DNA of 64,000 nucleotides from Haematococcus lacustris (lineage: Eukaryota; Chlorophyta; Chlorophyceae; Chlamydomonadales; Haematococcaceae): assembly GCA_030144725.1 (NCBI GenBank), contig JASKMD010000015.1:6265810-6329809 (forward strand), given 5' to 3'. The translations under genes and the position numbers were made by a program. Of this stretch, positions 11,201 through 23,052 are shown piece after piece; within the stretch, counting starts at the first letter, position 1, and each line of letters opens with the position of its first letter. Below the pieces are notes generated by a model. It was not told the DNA's origin, made no database searches, and saw only the letters and a list, made by a program, of their open reading frames with translations.

Positions 11201-14200
11201 GGTAGGGCAAGGCAGGGTAGGGCAAGGCAGGACAGGGCAAGGCAGGACAGGGCAAGGACAGCGCGTAGCCAAGGCGTTGGGCAGGGAAGGGGGGTGCGGG
11301 GCAGGGCAGGGCAGGGCGAGGCCAAGGTCAAGGGGGTGCAGGGCAGGGCAGGGCACAGGGCCGCTGCGCATGCCATAGGCTGCTCCTAACCCAGCTTGTA
11401 CTGTCCCCCCCGCTGCCGTTTTAGTTCCGATTCTGTAGCGTAGTCGCCTAGCCAGCCTTCCTCCTGCACCTGCTCCTGCGCCTGCTTGACTGCAGTGCTT
11501 GAGGTATGCAGCAGGAATGGCTTGCCACCGAAACATGCAAAAATGAGGGGTGTCTGGCCTTTACCGGTGCTGGCTGCAGCTGCGTGACCCCCGCTCCTGC
11601 CAAGACAGGACAGGGCGCACCCCCTTCCATGTGGCCCAGGCCCGGCGGCATGCTGTGCTGGCAGAGATCCTGCACCCCCTCAGCAACCTGGACAGCCTGT
11701 TTGAGCCAGAAGAGGTGAGGCAGGCTGGGCGGGCCTCCTAGAAGGCTGTGAGGGGTAGGGGGGCTAGTCACTGGCTGGGAGTGAGGGGTCAAACCGTCTG
11801 GTTTCCTGCCAACCTAGGAGGTGTCAGCAGCCCAAGGCTGGACAGCCGGGGTGAGCCACACAAGGCAAGGCTGGCCACGCTGATCTTTTACACCACTCGG
11901 GTCACCAGAGAATGGGTATCAGAACGGGGGCTGCGGTACGCACCCAGTGATTTATTGTTTGGCGCCGCTGGCCTCCTTGAAGCTGGGGGGGTGGGGCGCC
12001 CATTATAGGGTGGGGGCTTCCCGGCTGGGAGTGAGCAGGCACCTGGCCCTGGCACCATGGAGGCTGCACAGCCTGTCCCAAATTGCCCCCATCTTCTCTG
12101 CTCTCACCCCTCCATCCAGCATTGCCCCTAGGACTACTTCAGCACTCCCGCTCAGACTCCTGAGTCTCTTCAGTTTTATACGAAAAGGATGGCTGTCGAG
12201 GATCATTACGTGCACACCCTTATCTTCAAATATTGTGTTTGCTGCCAGTGATGTAAGAGTGACAGAAAGAGTCACCAGGACAGCACCCCGCACCCCCACC
12301 ACCCCCACCTCTCCTTCCCCTCCCTCTCACACGCCCGCCCCCTCCCCCGCAAATAACCTGGAGCAACCGAGCCATCACACCACTGACACCCCTCGCCCCC
12401 CACCCCACCTCACCCACTGCCCGGGTGCAGGTTCAGGCTGTGGGCGTGCCCAAGCTCTGCCTGCTAGCGGCCGCCGCCCTGCGCGAGCACCTGCTGCAGC
12501 TAGTGGAGCAGGCAGGCCTGGCCGCGCCCCTCTTCCCCCGCTCCGCTGCCCCTAGCGCCGCCTCCAGCATGCGCCGCGCAGCAGCCCAGCCAGGCGGGGC
12601 CTCACCTCGCTCAGGCGTGATCCACGCCCCCTCGTGGGTCGACCGCCTGGCCTCCAGCCTGCGCCGGGGCAATGCCGGCTCGGCTGCAGAAGGGCGGGGG
12701 GAGGGCGGCGGCAGCACCCGGGGCCCCCCCAGCCCCCTCACCGCCACCAGCATCGCCTCCACCTCCCTAGCGGGTGGCCACCTGGCAGGCCTGGACCCCC
12801 AAACCAGCTTTGACCTGCTGAACCTGCCCGGGGGGGTGCCGCTGGTGCCGCAGCCGGCAAGACGGTCGCCTGGCCGGTTGTGGGGCAGCAGGCGGGGAGG
12901 CAGCGTGAATGGGGCCTCCACAGACAGCTTGGCCGCGTCCATCTCACTGCCCCGGCCCCTCCCAGAGCCCCTCCCTGACAACATGATGGTGGCAGGACCC
13001 GCCCGCCTGACCACCCTCATCTCCACCGCGTTCAGCAACCAACAGAGCGGGAGAGCAGAGAGCATGGGTGCTGGGCCCGGGGAGCTGCAGGGCAGGGGCA
13101 GCCAGGCGGGGGGCAGCTGGCTGGGGTCAGAGGCCGGCTTCACCCAGCAGGGCAGCGCTGCTGCCACACCCCGGGTGTCAGGGGCAGGAGGGGTGGTGGG
13201 TAGGAGCCCTGCCCGCTCCCCGGGGCCGCTGCTCCCTCCTGCGGCAGTGCCACTGTCAGCCAGTGCTGCTGGCGGTGCCCAGCGCACAACTACCCAGACA
13301 TCGCAGCGGCGACAGCAGCAGCAGGAGCAGCAGCAGCAGTCGCGGCTGCCTGACCCTCGCCTGCCTGGCCCCAGCATCCCTGGTCAGGCCATGCAGCTAG
13401 AGGCCATGCAGCCCCGGGCTGTGGTATCTGCCCAGCAGCTGGACAGCAGCTGCCCTGGACCCGGCAATGTCCTGGGAGGGGACAGCCCCGACGCATGCGA
13501 CACCCCATCCCTGCATGGGGGTTCTGACCCAGGCATGTGGCCCCACTCCATGATGCCATGCACTACGCTAGGCCTGGGCCCCCCCCCTGGCCCTGACCAC
13601 CTCCCTGGCCCTGGCCAGTGGATCACCCCCAGGCCCCTCGGTGCCTGCACCCAGCATCCCCACCCAGACGGTCCCCCTACCACCCTGACCACCACATCTA
13701 GCCCTCCCGGCACCCAGCTGCTGGCTGCTCTGCCCCTCCCCACGGACCTGTCTCCAGACCCTGCAGCTCTAGCCAGCGCCAGGGTAGCTTCCTGGGCCCT
13801 GCCCAGCCTCGCCCCGCTGAGGCTACCCAGCACCCCACCCAGCCTGGCCCCTGACCCTTGCTCTTCCCCACCCGCCCCGGTGCAGTATGCCCCTCATACG
13901 ATGCCAGTAGACACGACTTTGACTCCCCGCTGTGGGTCTGCAGCTGCGGCGACGGACACAACAATTGAGACAGCCGCGGACCGGCCTGACGACGCTCCTA
14001 CCATCTCAGCACCTGCTCCTCAACCCGGCATTGTCTCTCGTGCTTTAGACGGGCTGAAGCGTCGCGCCTTCCCAGGTTCTTCTCCGCCCGCCTCCGCCGC
14101 TCAACAACCCGCCGAACCCGGACCCGTGTCTTCAAGCAACGGTCAACCGTCAACGGCCGACCCTTTTGCGAGACTGCGCGACATTTTCACCTCGTCATCC

Positions 14201-15460
14201 CCCAACGCCGCGCGCCGCCCTCCAGCCACTAGCCAGGCACCCAGCGCACCCCTCGCGGCTCAGGTCACGAATGACGCCACCTTTCAGTTCGAGCCCCCGG
14301 GAACTTCGCCGGCCTCTGCCGATGTGAGGCCTGCCGAGGTCGGTCGCCAGAGCAGGCACCCTTCCTCAGCATTGAACCCTTCCTCAGAAGCTGGGCAGCA
14401 GCTGGAGGCGCTGGCCCAGAGCAGCAGTAGCCGTGGGCAGCAACGCAACAGGCAGCTGCTCCCTTCTGTGCCCGGCCGCTCAGCAACCCCTGAGCCACAG
14501 GCAGGACGACTGGAGCTGCTGGGCCAGCGGTCTATACCTCACCAGGGGTCTGTGCAGCAGGCAGTGGTGCTGACTACGCAGCCCGTCCCCCAGCAGCAGC
14601 GGCAGCTAGGCCCCCCTGCCATGGCACATACCAGTCCCTTTGCCAAGCCTAGCGCCTGGGGCACCGCCGCCATGATAGAGAGCCTGCAGCCTCAAGCCAC
14701 CTGCACAGTCTGCCTGGACGAGGGCTACGCTCTGGTCACCGTCAGCTGCCTGCACCGCCTGTGTGTCGACTGCGCCCGCCGCGTGGTTGCCACACTCAAG
14801 GTGAGGGGCTGCGGGCAGGGGGGGTCACTGGGTCAGGGGCTGCAGGCAGGGGGTCAGGGGCATCCAGGTTAGCCTGGACCAGGAGAGCACAACAGCAGCA
14901 TCGGGTAGGCAGCAGCGGCCCTCAACGCTTCTGGGACAGACGCCTGCCCTCCTACTACCTACCACCCCAACACCCATATGCCCTCTCCCCACCTCCCACC
15001 CACCTTCACCCCCTTCACCCACCTTCAGACACCCACCTTTAACCCCCTTCATCCCTCCCCACCCACGTTTCACCTCCATACAGGGGCAAGGCAAGGTGTC
15101 AACCCCACCTCACCCTGCACCTCCACCCTCCACCCTCAACCTCCCACCAGGGATGGCAGGGGGGAGAGGGGTGCAAAGCGTGCCAGGCTACCACCTTGTG
15201 TGGTCCTGGGTACCATAGCCAGTGGGTTCAGGTGCCTGTGTCCAGGCCGTTGTGATGGCAAAAGTAGGACGGTGTGAATGCCGGTATGATGGCAGCGGTG
15301 GTGGTGATGGTGTGTGCATGCTAGTGTGATGGCAGTGGTGGTGGTGGTGTGTGATTGTCTGCAGGACCACCCACTGAGCTGCCCTGTGTGCCGGCAGCTG
15401 GTCCGGGGCTTCCATGCCCCTAATGACCTGGCGGGTCTAGCCAAGGCCCTGGACTCTTAG
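8226..15460 (+). CDS. Ankyrin-repeat RING-HC E3 ubiquitin ligase, XB3/XBAT-like
   Basis: Predicted exons: 8226-8474, 8603-8731, 9362-9510, 10052-10193, 10716-10764, 10995-11056, 11580-11714, 12431-14800, 15365-15460. All junctions are GT-AG and phase-consistent, giving about 1,126 residues. The N-terminus MGGTVSC fits N-myristoylation at Gly2 with a palmitoylatable Cys7, as in plant XB3 proteins, and predicts membrane attachment. Ankyrin repeats fill residues 20-305 (KGQTPLMFACFGGKAEAA, GLTPLHFAAYSRHAGVA, TTPLHLAAF, GRTPFHVAQARRH). A very long Pro/Ser/Gln-rich linker, one 2.4-kb exon, separates them from a C-terminal C3HC4 RING (residues 1063-1104: CTVC, C-L-H-R-L-C-V-D-C, CPVC). Expected role: substrate ubiquitination at a membrane. 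The linker is far longer than in plant homologues. Exon 2's acceptor is the least certain: a better-looking TTTGCAG lies 7 bp upstream but breaks the frame. Confidence 0.87.
9105..9330 (+). repeat. Dispersed repeat in intron 2, related to 61600-61790
   Basis: Both places share, in the same order, GGTGTTTT(T)GTC, a GCATGGCATG block, TTGGCATGACA, AGCTGATGAC and CACACACTA. The copies are diverged, with small indels. This looks like an uncharacterised dispersed element; the boundaries are rough. Confidence 0.5.
9945..9995. repeat. CCCTAG hexamer array (telomere-like)
   Basis: About seven copies of CCCTAG sit in intron 3 of the ankyrin/RING gene, flanked by CCCTGG and CCCTCC variants. The reverse complement is the same hexamer (GGGCTA) as the array at 26164-26211. 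Confidence 0.9.
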
Positions 15461-18400
15461 TCCACAGGCCAGACTGGCAGGGGGTGCCTGCTGGGCCACA
15501 CAGCAAACAGCAGAGGGCTGAGGGGAGGGAGGGAGGTGTACCGGCAGTGAGTGGGGCAGGCAGTCCAGACGGCAACACAGGCCAGACGGCAACACAGGCC
15601 AACACAGGCCAGGGCAAGGGCTGAATCTAGCACAGAAGAGGAGGGACGAGGGGGAGGGGATAGGGGGGTTGAAGGGGGAAGGGGAGGGGGCGCAGGGGTG
15701 GTGACAGCAGGGAAAGGGGTAGCTGACTGGGAGGATGGGTGGGAGGTAGGGGGGGAGACAGGCAAGTCACGGCACAAGTTTGACGTGTGATAATGAGCGT
15801 TGGGGAGGGGGTGGGCTGACCTAATCAAGGTTGTGGCTGGTGAAGGGCTGGGGGGAGGAGTGAGGAGGGCTGGGGGGAGGAGTGAGGAGGGTGTAGGGCC
15901 GGGGGTTTGAGGAAGGGAAGGAGGCTGGTATGATGTTGCTGGTCAACGCGAGCACTGCAGCAGCCTGCAGCCGCATGTCAGCAAGCTGGGTGGGCGCACA
16001 GCGTCCATGCTGGGCATGTGGAGGTGACAGCATGCGGTGACTGGCGGGCGGGGTGGTGGGAGGGCGGGTGGCCATGCCCTCAAAGCATGGAGGTGTTGTT
16101 GGTGCAATACGGCAAACCCCTCAATGGCCTGCTAATAGTGCTCCAGGAGGGTGGTGTCGATGAGCTGGAAGTGGTTGGTTGTGGGATGCTTGTGTCAGGC
16201 TTGCTTTTGTGGTGATGTTGCTGTTCTCAGTGGGGGGGCCTGGGACCTTGCGTGTGGGGCCATGCAAACAGGGGTCTGTAGGTGTGCGCGCTGTCTTGCA
16301 GGCAGTATGTGGTTTACGCAGGCCACTTCTGCGGGCTTGTTCAGGCTAGCCTTATGGGTGACGCCCCACCACCATCGATTCACCCACCCACCCGCATCCT
16401 CCACCTATCCCCCTGGGACCCCCTTCTTGCCCTTAGGTCCCCATCCCTGGCTTGCATATGCTTGCATATGCTTGCATATGGCAGCATGCCTTCCCAACAG
16501 GCAGCTGGGCATGCAGGCTCCAGAGGTGTTCAGACACAGGCATGACGACAGCAGCACCTCCCCCTCCCCACACGGCTCCAGGTAGAGCTTGTGACCAGTG
16601 GCTGATGCAGGGTGGGCATTTTGCGACTGGCGCTACGGTTGTAGCTGTAGCTGCTGCTGGGTGGGCCACATGCCCCGCAGCGTTCCTGCCAAAGTGGGTG
16701 GGTTCAGTCGTGCTCAGGTTTCAGGCTCGAGTCAGCGTCTGGGGCGGAGCAGGCAATACATGAGGGCCAGGGCTTGGTTGAGGAAGGCCCATTGCAGCAC
16801 CCAGCGCTGCTGCTCCACAGCGGCCTGCGCCATGCTAGCTGCCTCATGCCTGCTGTGCAGCTCTGCCAGTAGCTGGCACAGTGGCTGGCACAGTAGCCTG
16901 GGCACAGCAGCTGGGCACCACCGCCTGGCACAGAGAGGCTGGCAGCGGGCAGGTAGGGCCTGTCACCCAAAGCCCAGTGTCACCTGCCCCAGGGCCTGCG
17001 TGCCTGGAACAGAGCTGAGTGAATGCCTGCACCCCTAGAGCAGCCTGAGTAGGGGCACAGGGTGATCAGGGCCAAGAGGGGTGTCATGCCATGCTTCCAA
17101 CAGGGCCTGGTTCGTCCCTTCGTCCCTTCAATTGGTTGTGTGAACAGGGCAGACACCAGAAGCAGGGGAAGCAGTGGCTCCCTGGCACTGGATGAGAGGC
17201 CGTGCCAATTCCCGCTAGTGGCTGCTAGTGGCTACTACTGGTCCGGCCCAAGTGGAGGCCCTAGTGAGGGACAAGGGGGCTGGATGAGAGGCAGCAGTGG
17301 GACATGTGGACAACAGGGCTAAGGGCATCCCTGGATTGTATCTACGAACACTGGATAGCCTCCGGCCCACCTCCCCTTGGCACAGGCGTAACCTGGCTTG
17401 CTTCGACCAGGCATCTCACTCCATGACACAGATCCTGATCATGCGCCGCATCCCTCCAACGCCTGCAGTGTCTTGGCTCTGGGGTGCTTTGCCATTGACA
17501 TGGTGCAATTCGCATGCTGTCCAGCGCTCAACCTGTGCATGAACTGTTGTGTGGCCGGCTCGTATGGCCATCATCACCCTCATCACTCCACGGCCTGCGC
17601 CATGCGCCACGCGCCATCAGCGTGATGGCAAGCCCTGTGCTATGACCTGTGCTATTGGCACTGGGATGTATCACACCCACACAAGGAGCAAATGCTGCTG
17701 GAGTTATAGCATTTATTACTTTGTGATCTGGAGAATGTGTCCGGTGTTGAGGTTTGAATCAACGCCATGCTTTGTACGAACGTGTGCTCTTGTTTCGCTT
17801 TCCTCCAGCACATTAAGAACGCAAGTCACGAATCCATTGTTGTTTGTGTACAGTTTGTTTTGCCTGGATGTCCGTTTCATTGTGTGCAGTAGTTTTTGCT
17901 CAAGTTGAACGTAAAGACCAGTATTACAGTCTGTGTAAGATGTTTTGTTGCTGGCACTTGACAAGACCACAGCTGTGGCTCATGCTATCGAGTGGAGCTG
18001 TCAGCTGGCTGTGTATGAGTGTGTGCACTTTGCAACTCCCACAGCAGCTGATGCCCCTACTTGGGTTACTGCTGGTGCTTGTGCAGTTGCTGCTGATGCT
18101 GGTGCAGTTGAAGCTGAAGTGGGTTAAGCTGAAGTGGGCATTAGGCTCACCAGCAGTAACCTTCACAAGGCTGACACCTCAGCGTGTGCTCGATTGCAAC
18201 TCTTGCTTTGTTTCAGAGTGGCATGAGGGCTGTGGGGATCAAAAGTTGTTGCCTATAACGGTTACTCTTTCCTGCATGGTTATGAAATCTTGGCATCCGC
18301 ATCAGCACAACGCCTTCTGCCGCAATACTGTCGCATTGACACCGCTGATAGGGTGCTAGGCTCTTCTCGCAACCCTCCTACCTCCTGGGTATAGGCCCGC

Positions 18401-18733
18401 AGGGATTTATGGTGGTGTTAGGCAAAACGGACGCCAAGACGCAATCAAAGGAGACGCGGAGGAGCCTGAAACGGTGCGCGGAGTGTGGTGCAGCGCCCGC
18501 AAGTGGGAGGAGGAGGATGGCTTAGATTTTCAAGAACATTACATGCGCATCGCATCCACACCCGTTGTCCGGGAAACCTGTGCATGGAGATTGGGCGTTA
18601 GACCGGCGCAGGGAAGCGTGCGACTCGGCAGCTCCTGAGATGCTGTTTTCTTGCGTCACATGCAGCTTTAGTATCTTACCTGGACGCGTCAGCAGCTCAA
18701 AAAAGGAAGCTCCCTACGGTTTCCTTCCCCGCC
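15461..18733. other. Intergenic, no supported gene
   Basis: This interval holds the 3' flank of the ankyrin/RING gene and the 5' flank of the Mpv17 gene. G-rich low-complexity sequence fills 15520-15910. The open frames here are short, overlap on both strands and match nothing I recognise. Bases 17206-17290 resemble 7868-7955, the region just upstream of the gypsy fragment, so they are probably another retroelement scrap. The first plus-strand TGTAA, the usual green-algal poly(A) signal, after the upstream stop that I noticed is near 17933, which is too far to assign with confidence. Confidence 0.5.
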
Positions 18734-19691
18734 ATGCAATCCCTCATGGCCCGGTCACCTGTGGCACGGTTTTGGAAAGCCTATGAAACGGCGTTGAAGC
18801 ATCAGCCACTGGCTGTGCAAAGCGCTACAGCAGGCGTACTGTGGGGCGCCGGGGATGTCTTGGCCCAGAAGCTGTCTGACAAAGAACGCGGCATGTCGAA
18901 GCCACTGGATTTGAGGCACTCAGCTTTGACCTCTCTTTTCGGGGCTGCGGTGATTGGGCCACTGGGGAGTGCTTGGTACGCTTGGCTGGAGGCGGCCTGC
19001 ACTTTTGGCCAGCCCTGCAGCCTGCCAGTGCTGGCCGCCAAAGTCGTGTAAGTGTGCTCTGCAGCATTAGCCAGTCACGTGGCTGGGGCATGCACGGCAA
19101 CCTACCTCCATGGCCACGCATTGCAGGGCGGATGCGACAGTATGGAACGCATTCAACATCTCCTCTTTCTTTTTGTGGAATGAGCTCCTGCTGGAAGGGG
19201 GCACCGTCTCGACTTGGTGCACTAAGATGGTGAAAGAGTTCGGGACGACATTCCTTGCTGAGGCCATCGCATGGCCGCCCATCATGGCCGTCATTTTTGC
19301 TCGCCTGCCAGTATCCCACCACCTGCTTGCCGTGAACCTGGTCACGGTCTTTGATGTTGCGTTCCTGGCAACCGTCAGCTCAGGCAGCCTGAACCTGGAC
19401 ATGCAGCTCTGGCCAGCTGCGAAGGACGCCCAGCCTGCAGAGCCAGGGCATGAACAGCCCTCAGCTGGCGCGATGCCGGGCACAGCTAAGTCGGAGCGCA
19501 GCAGCAGCTGCAGCAGGTACCCTCTGCGAGCCGGCAGCAAGCCCAGCAAGGCTGCCAAGGCTGACGCTGCATGCGCAGCAGCCAAGGCAGGCAGCTGCAG
19601 CCAGGTGCCGGACCTGTGGGGTGCTGACTGCATGCATGCGGGGGATGGTGTGGGCAGCAGCAGCACCCAGGTCCCTGCCCAGCTCGGGTGA
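18734..19691 (+). CDS. Mpv17/PMP22-family membrane protein
   Basis: Two exons, 18734-19047 and 19127-19691, join GTAAGT to a TTGCAG acceptor in phase 2 and give 292 residues. Residues 12-75 show the family's N-terminal pattern (WKAYETALKHQPLAVQSATAG, VLWGAGDVLAQKL, then IGPLGSAWYAWLE). Exon 2 supplies the C-terminal half (FFLWNELLLEGG, TFLAEAIAWPPIMAVIFARL, VNLVTVFDV). The family has four membrane segments and sits in inner mitochondrial or peroxisomal membranes (Mpv17, PMP22, Sym1). The fold should end near residue 215; the remaining 75 or so residues are Ala/Ser/Cys-rich and unusual, so the true stop may lie in another, unseen exon. The second ATG (Met5) is an equally good start. Which organelle it serves cannot be read from the sequence. 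Confidence 0.85.
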
Positions 19692-20760
19692 GCAGCCTGG
19701 CAGTCAAGGGAGATATGCTACCTCTGACGGCGAAGCCCCTGGGCAAGGACATGGCAGCTGTGTGTTTTCCAGCGGCCTGTCTTGGCTATGGCGCCATTTG
19801 GCATGGAGCCTGCAGTGTGGCCTGCCCAGTTGCACTGCCCATGGCGTGTGGCAGGTTGTGATGCCCTGGCATCTTCCAGCCCGGCAGTGCATGTAGGTCT
19901 CTGAGAGTGCCCAGGACTCAGCTCATAAACGTGCCCAGCAGCACACAGGGCCACAGCGGTTGCCAGCGGCTGAGGAGGGTGTGGTGGCCAGGACTCGCAG
20001 TGTGCAGCAGTGGTCAGGGCCACAACGGTCGCCGGTGGCTGAGGAGGGTGTGGAGCCCAGGCCTCACAGTGCTCAGGTGTGCACAGGACCTTTGCTTGCT
20101 TGGCCCTTGCGGGTTACCAGGAGTATGCCACATAAGGCGCCCAGTGGTCAGCAGCCAGGGGCTCAGGAGAGTTCATGAGAGTTTAGGACAGAGCGGGAGC
20201 ACTTAGGAGAGAGTGGCGCCCAGGCCTGCTTGGCAGGGCTTAACATCTAGCTGGTGGCCTTGCGATGTGGCTTTGCATGGTGGTGCTGCTACACCTGTGT
20301 TGGCCAGTGGTGGGGTGTGGAGAGGGTGAGGGCAGTGACCCCAAATGACCCCAAGTGCAGCATCTTGGGACAGGCTGTGAGACAGGCCAGGTGATCCCTT
20401 CAACACAGAGACCTGGGCCCACAGCAGACCTGGGCCCACTGCGGACCTGCACTCGGCACATTAGGCGTTGCATTGTGGAGCACGCTGCGATGCGTGAGCA
20501 GTGTGAGAGGAGGGGGCAGATCAATAGCAGTGCCTGATTGCTGTGTGCATGTGAATATCGTCGTGATGTGCGCAGCGTCATTGATCATGGCGCGTTGGTA
20601 TGTGAACTTGGCGTCATGGTACTCAGCCTCAGACTCTCAGGCGCTGTCCATGAGTAATAAAATGAATAGAGTGCCCAGTTACAGGCAAACAAATTATGAG
20701 ACAACTCGATGAATGCAATATCCACCCCACAGGCACTTTATCCTATACCATTGGGCACCC
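19692..20760. other. Intergenic, no supported gene
   Basis: The sequence is moderately GC-rich and without a recognisable coding pattern. A loose tandem duplication of about 70 bp (AGGGCCACA ... GGCTGAGGAGGGTGTGG) occupies 19945-20065. The rest is probably the 3' UTR of the Mpv17 gene plus spacer. Confidence 0.5.
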
Positions 20761-22894
20761 CACACCAAATAACTAACTAACTAACAGAAAATGACAGGAA
20801 ACCGACCCCTGGTGATCAATACGACGCCGCTTTCAGCCACGTGGTTTCTATTTACGTTTCGCACGTCACTGGAACGAGGACTCCGTCAGCTGTGCGGTGC
20901 AACATGTATCATCAAATACTGTGCATTGTGCTGAATGCTATGGCGGCTCAAATCTTCACATTCAAATCCATGCATTGTTTGCTCATGCGGGCCTCGTCGC
21001 GAGAGACCGCCGCGACCGACGTGGCCCAGGAGCACCTGCGCAAAGTTAGTAACAGTCGCCGCAGTCAATTCGATTCACATGGCACGCCAAACCGATGTAA
21101 CGACGCCCCTCCACCCATGCTCGCCCCTCCACCCACACAAGGCTGCTGCATTGCTTGACCGCTGCTTGATTGCTTGGCCACTCTGTAAGGCCACACAAGG
21201 TGTGTAGGCCATTGCTATGTTACCTTTCTCGACATGTTGGGTCCGATCCCTTCCGCCCGCCCTCCGCTTGCGTGTCGAGCTTGTGTCCAGCTCCGCCCTG
21301 ACCCCCTGCTGCGCAGCTGGAGGGGTGAGCAGGTCAGGGGCAGCACTAGCACCAGCTGCCAGACGCTGTGACACCCCATGTTGACAGATGCGCTGTCTGC
21401 TGTCATGCTAGCAATGCGGACGCCCTGCACACCCTGCGTTCAAGCTCGCGCATGATGACCTGGACGTGGGACTCAGTGGCACAAGGGAAGGGGACGATGT
21501 CAAACACGTCTGATCAAGGCGGTGAGGATCTGGGCGGTGGGGCGCTAATGCTGGCCAGCTGCTACTGAACCTGGTACTGAACCTGCACCCGTGACTGGGC
21601 TTGCAACCTTGGGCACAACAGCTGTCACTCTGGTACGAGCACCTTGCCATGTTTTGTTGCATGTGCAGCCATCAAATCGCTTTGGCTTGTCGTAGCTTGA
21701 CTGCATGCGCAATGCATGATCAACATTGCTGAACCCTGTCCTTCACCATGTGCCTACCACCACCACCTTCCAATCCTTCCCGCCCCGCCCCGCCCCGCCC
21801 CGCCCCGCCCCGCCCCGCCCCGCCCCGCCCCGCCCCGCCCCGCCCCGCCCCGCCCCGCCCCGCCCCGCCCCGCCCCGCCCCGCCCCGCCCCGCCCCGCCC
21901 CGCCCCGCCCCGCCCCGCCCCGCCCCGCCCCGCCCCGCCCCGCCCCGCCCCGCCCCGCCCCGCCCCGCCCCGCCCCGCCCCGCCCCGCCCCGCCCCGCCC
22001 CGCCCCGCCCCGCCCCGCCCCGCCCCGCCCCGCCCCGCCCCGCCCCGCCCCGCCCCGCCCCGCCCCGCCCCGCCCCGCCCCGCCCCGCCCCGCCCCGCCC
22101 CGCCCCGCCCCGCCCCGCCCCGCCCCGCCCCGCCCCGCCCCGCCCCGCCCCGCCCCGCCCCGCCCCGCCCCGCCCCGCCCCGCCCCGCCCCGCCCCGCCC
22201 CGCCCCGCCCCGCCCCGCCCCGCCCCGCCCCGCCCCGCCCCGCCCCGCCCCGCCCCGCCCCGCCCCGCCCCGCCCCGCCCCGCCCCGCCCCGCCCCGCCC
22301 CGCCCCGCCCCGCCCCGCCCCGCCCCGCCCCGCCCCGCCCCGCCCCGCCCCGCCCCGCCCCGCCCCGCCCCGCCCCGCCCCGCCCCGCCCCGCCCCGCCC
22401 CGCCCCGCCCCGCCCCGCCCCGCCCCGCCCCGCCCCGCCCCGCCCCGCCCCGCCCCGCCCCGCCCCGCCCCGCCCCGCCCCGCCCCGCCCCGCCCCGCCC
22501 CGCCCCGCCCCGCCCCGCCCCGCCCCGCCCCGCCCCGCCCCGCCCCGCCCCGCCCCGCCCCGCCCCGCCCCGCCCCGCCCTTGTAGACCACGCCTGCACC
22601 AATGAAAGGCTCGCGGAGCGAGCCTGGCAGGTTGAACATTGATTGTACTTCCTGCTCGATAGAAGGCGCAGTCCAGCCACTAATGCCGCTACATAGCACT
22701 AATGCAATTGATGGTGAGCAGGTGTGTACGCGATCGCTTGCGCCGGCCTGGCCATAAGCACTAGAACTTACACGCTGCTTGCCAGGAGACGCGCACCGAT
22801 TCGCAGCTGCCAGTGTGATTAACGCTAACAAAAAAGGTGCAGTATTGAAAGAGTATTTGCATGAAGATTACCAACTCCATGTTGGGACATCCTA
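20761..22894 (-). mobile_element. TIR element, minus-strand copy carrying a giant CCCCG array
   Basis: Read on the minus strand, it begins near 22894 with AGGATGTCCCAAC, a diverged 5' terminus. It follows the conserved 5' region to 22583, switches to a pure pentamer array, then resumes with the family's 3' region (21430 down to 20783) and ends in a decayed 3' terminus (GTTAGTTAGTTAGTTATTTG). The coiled-coil segment is missing. The array sits where other copies have their C-rich minisatellite, so it probably arose by expansion inside the element. Boundaries are good to about 10 bp on the right and less certain on the left. Confidence 0.8.
21779..22580. repeat. (CCCCG)n array, about 160 copies
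   Basis: About 800 bp of perfect CCCCG (C-rich strand on plus) without a visible interruption. The long Pro-Arg-Pro-Ala and Gly-Ala-Gly-Arg open frames across it are artefacts of the repeat. The G-rich strand is a strong G-quadruplex candidate. Copy number in an assembly of such a tract may not be exact. Confidence 0.98.
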
Positions 22895-23052
22895 TATGTA
22901 AAGCCACTAGCCTAGCCAAAAGAAACAACCAACCCTAGAGCGGACTGGCTAGTTCATTGTGAACACCGGGTCTTCGTTGGCCTCGACTCCATGGCTAGGT
23001 GAGTGGGAGGGTGGAGGGTGAGGGTGAGGGTGCGGTGCGGGTGCGGGGGAGG

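Noticed and set aside
12433..13377. 314-codon minus-strand frame
   Set aside because: It lies antisense within the long linker exon of the ankyrin/RING gene, where biased GC composition keeps several frames open.
15551..15790. Gly/Glu-rich plus-strand frame after the ankyrin/RING gene
   Set aside because: It is G-rich low-complexity sequence with no splice context or domain; a 3' UTR or spacer is more likely.
21716..22831. Several 285-362-codon frames of Pro-Arg-Pro-Ala or Gly-Ala-Gly-Arg repeats
   Set aside because: A 5-bp repeat without stops is open in every frame on both strands. These are products of the CCCCG array, as are those at 56771-57496.
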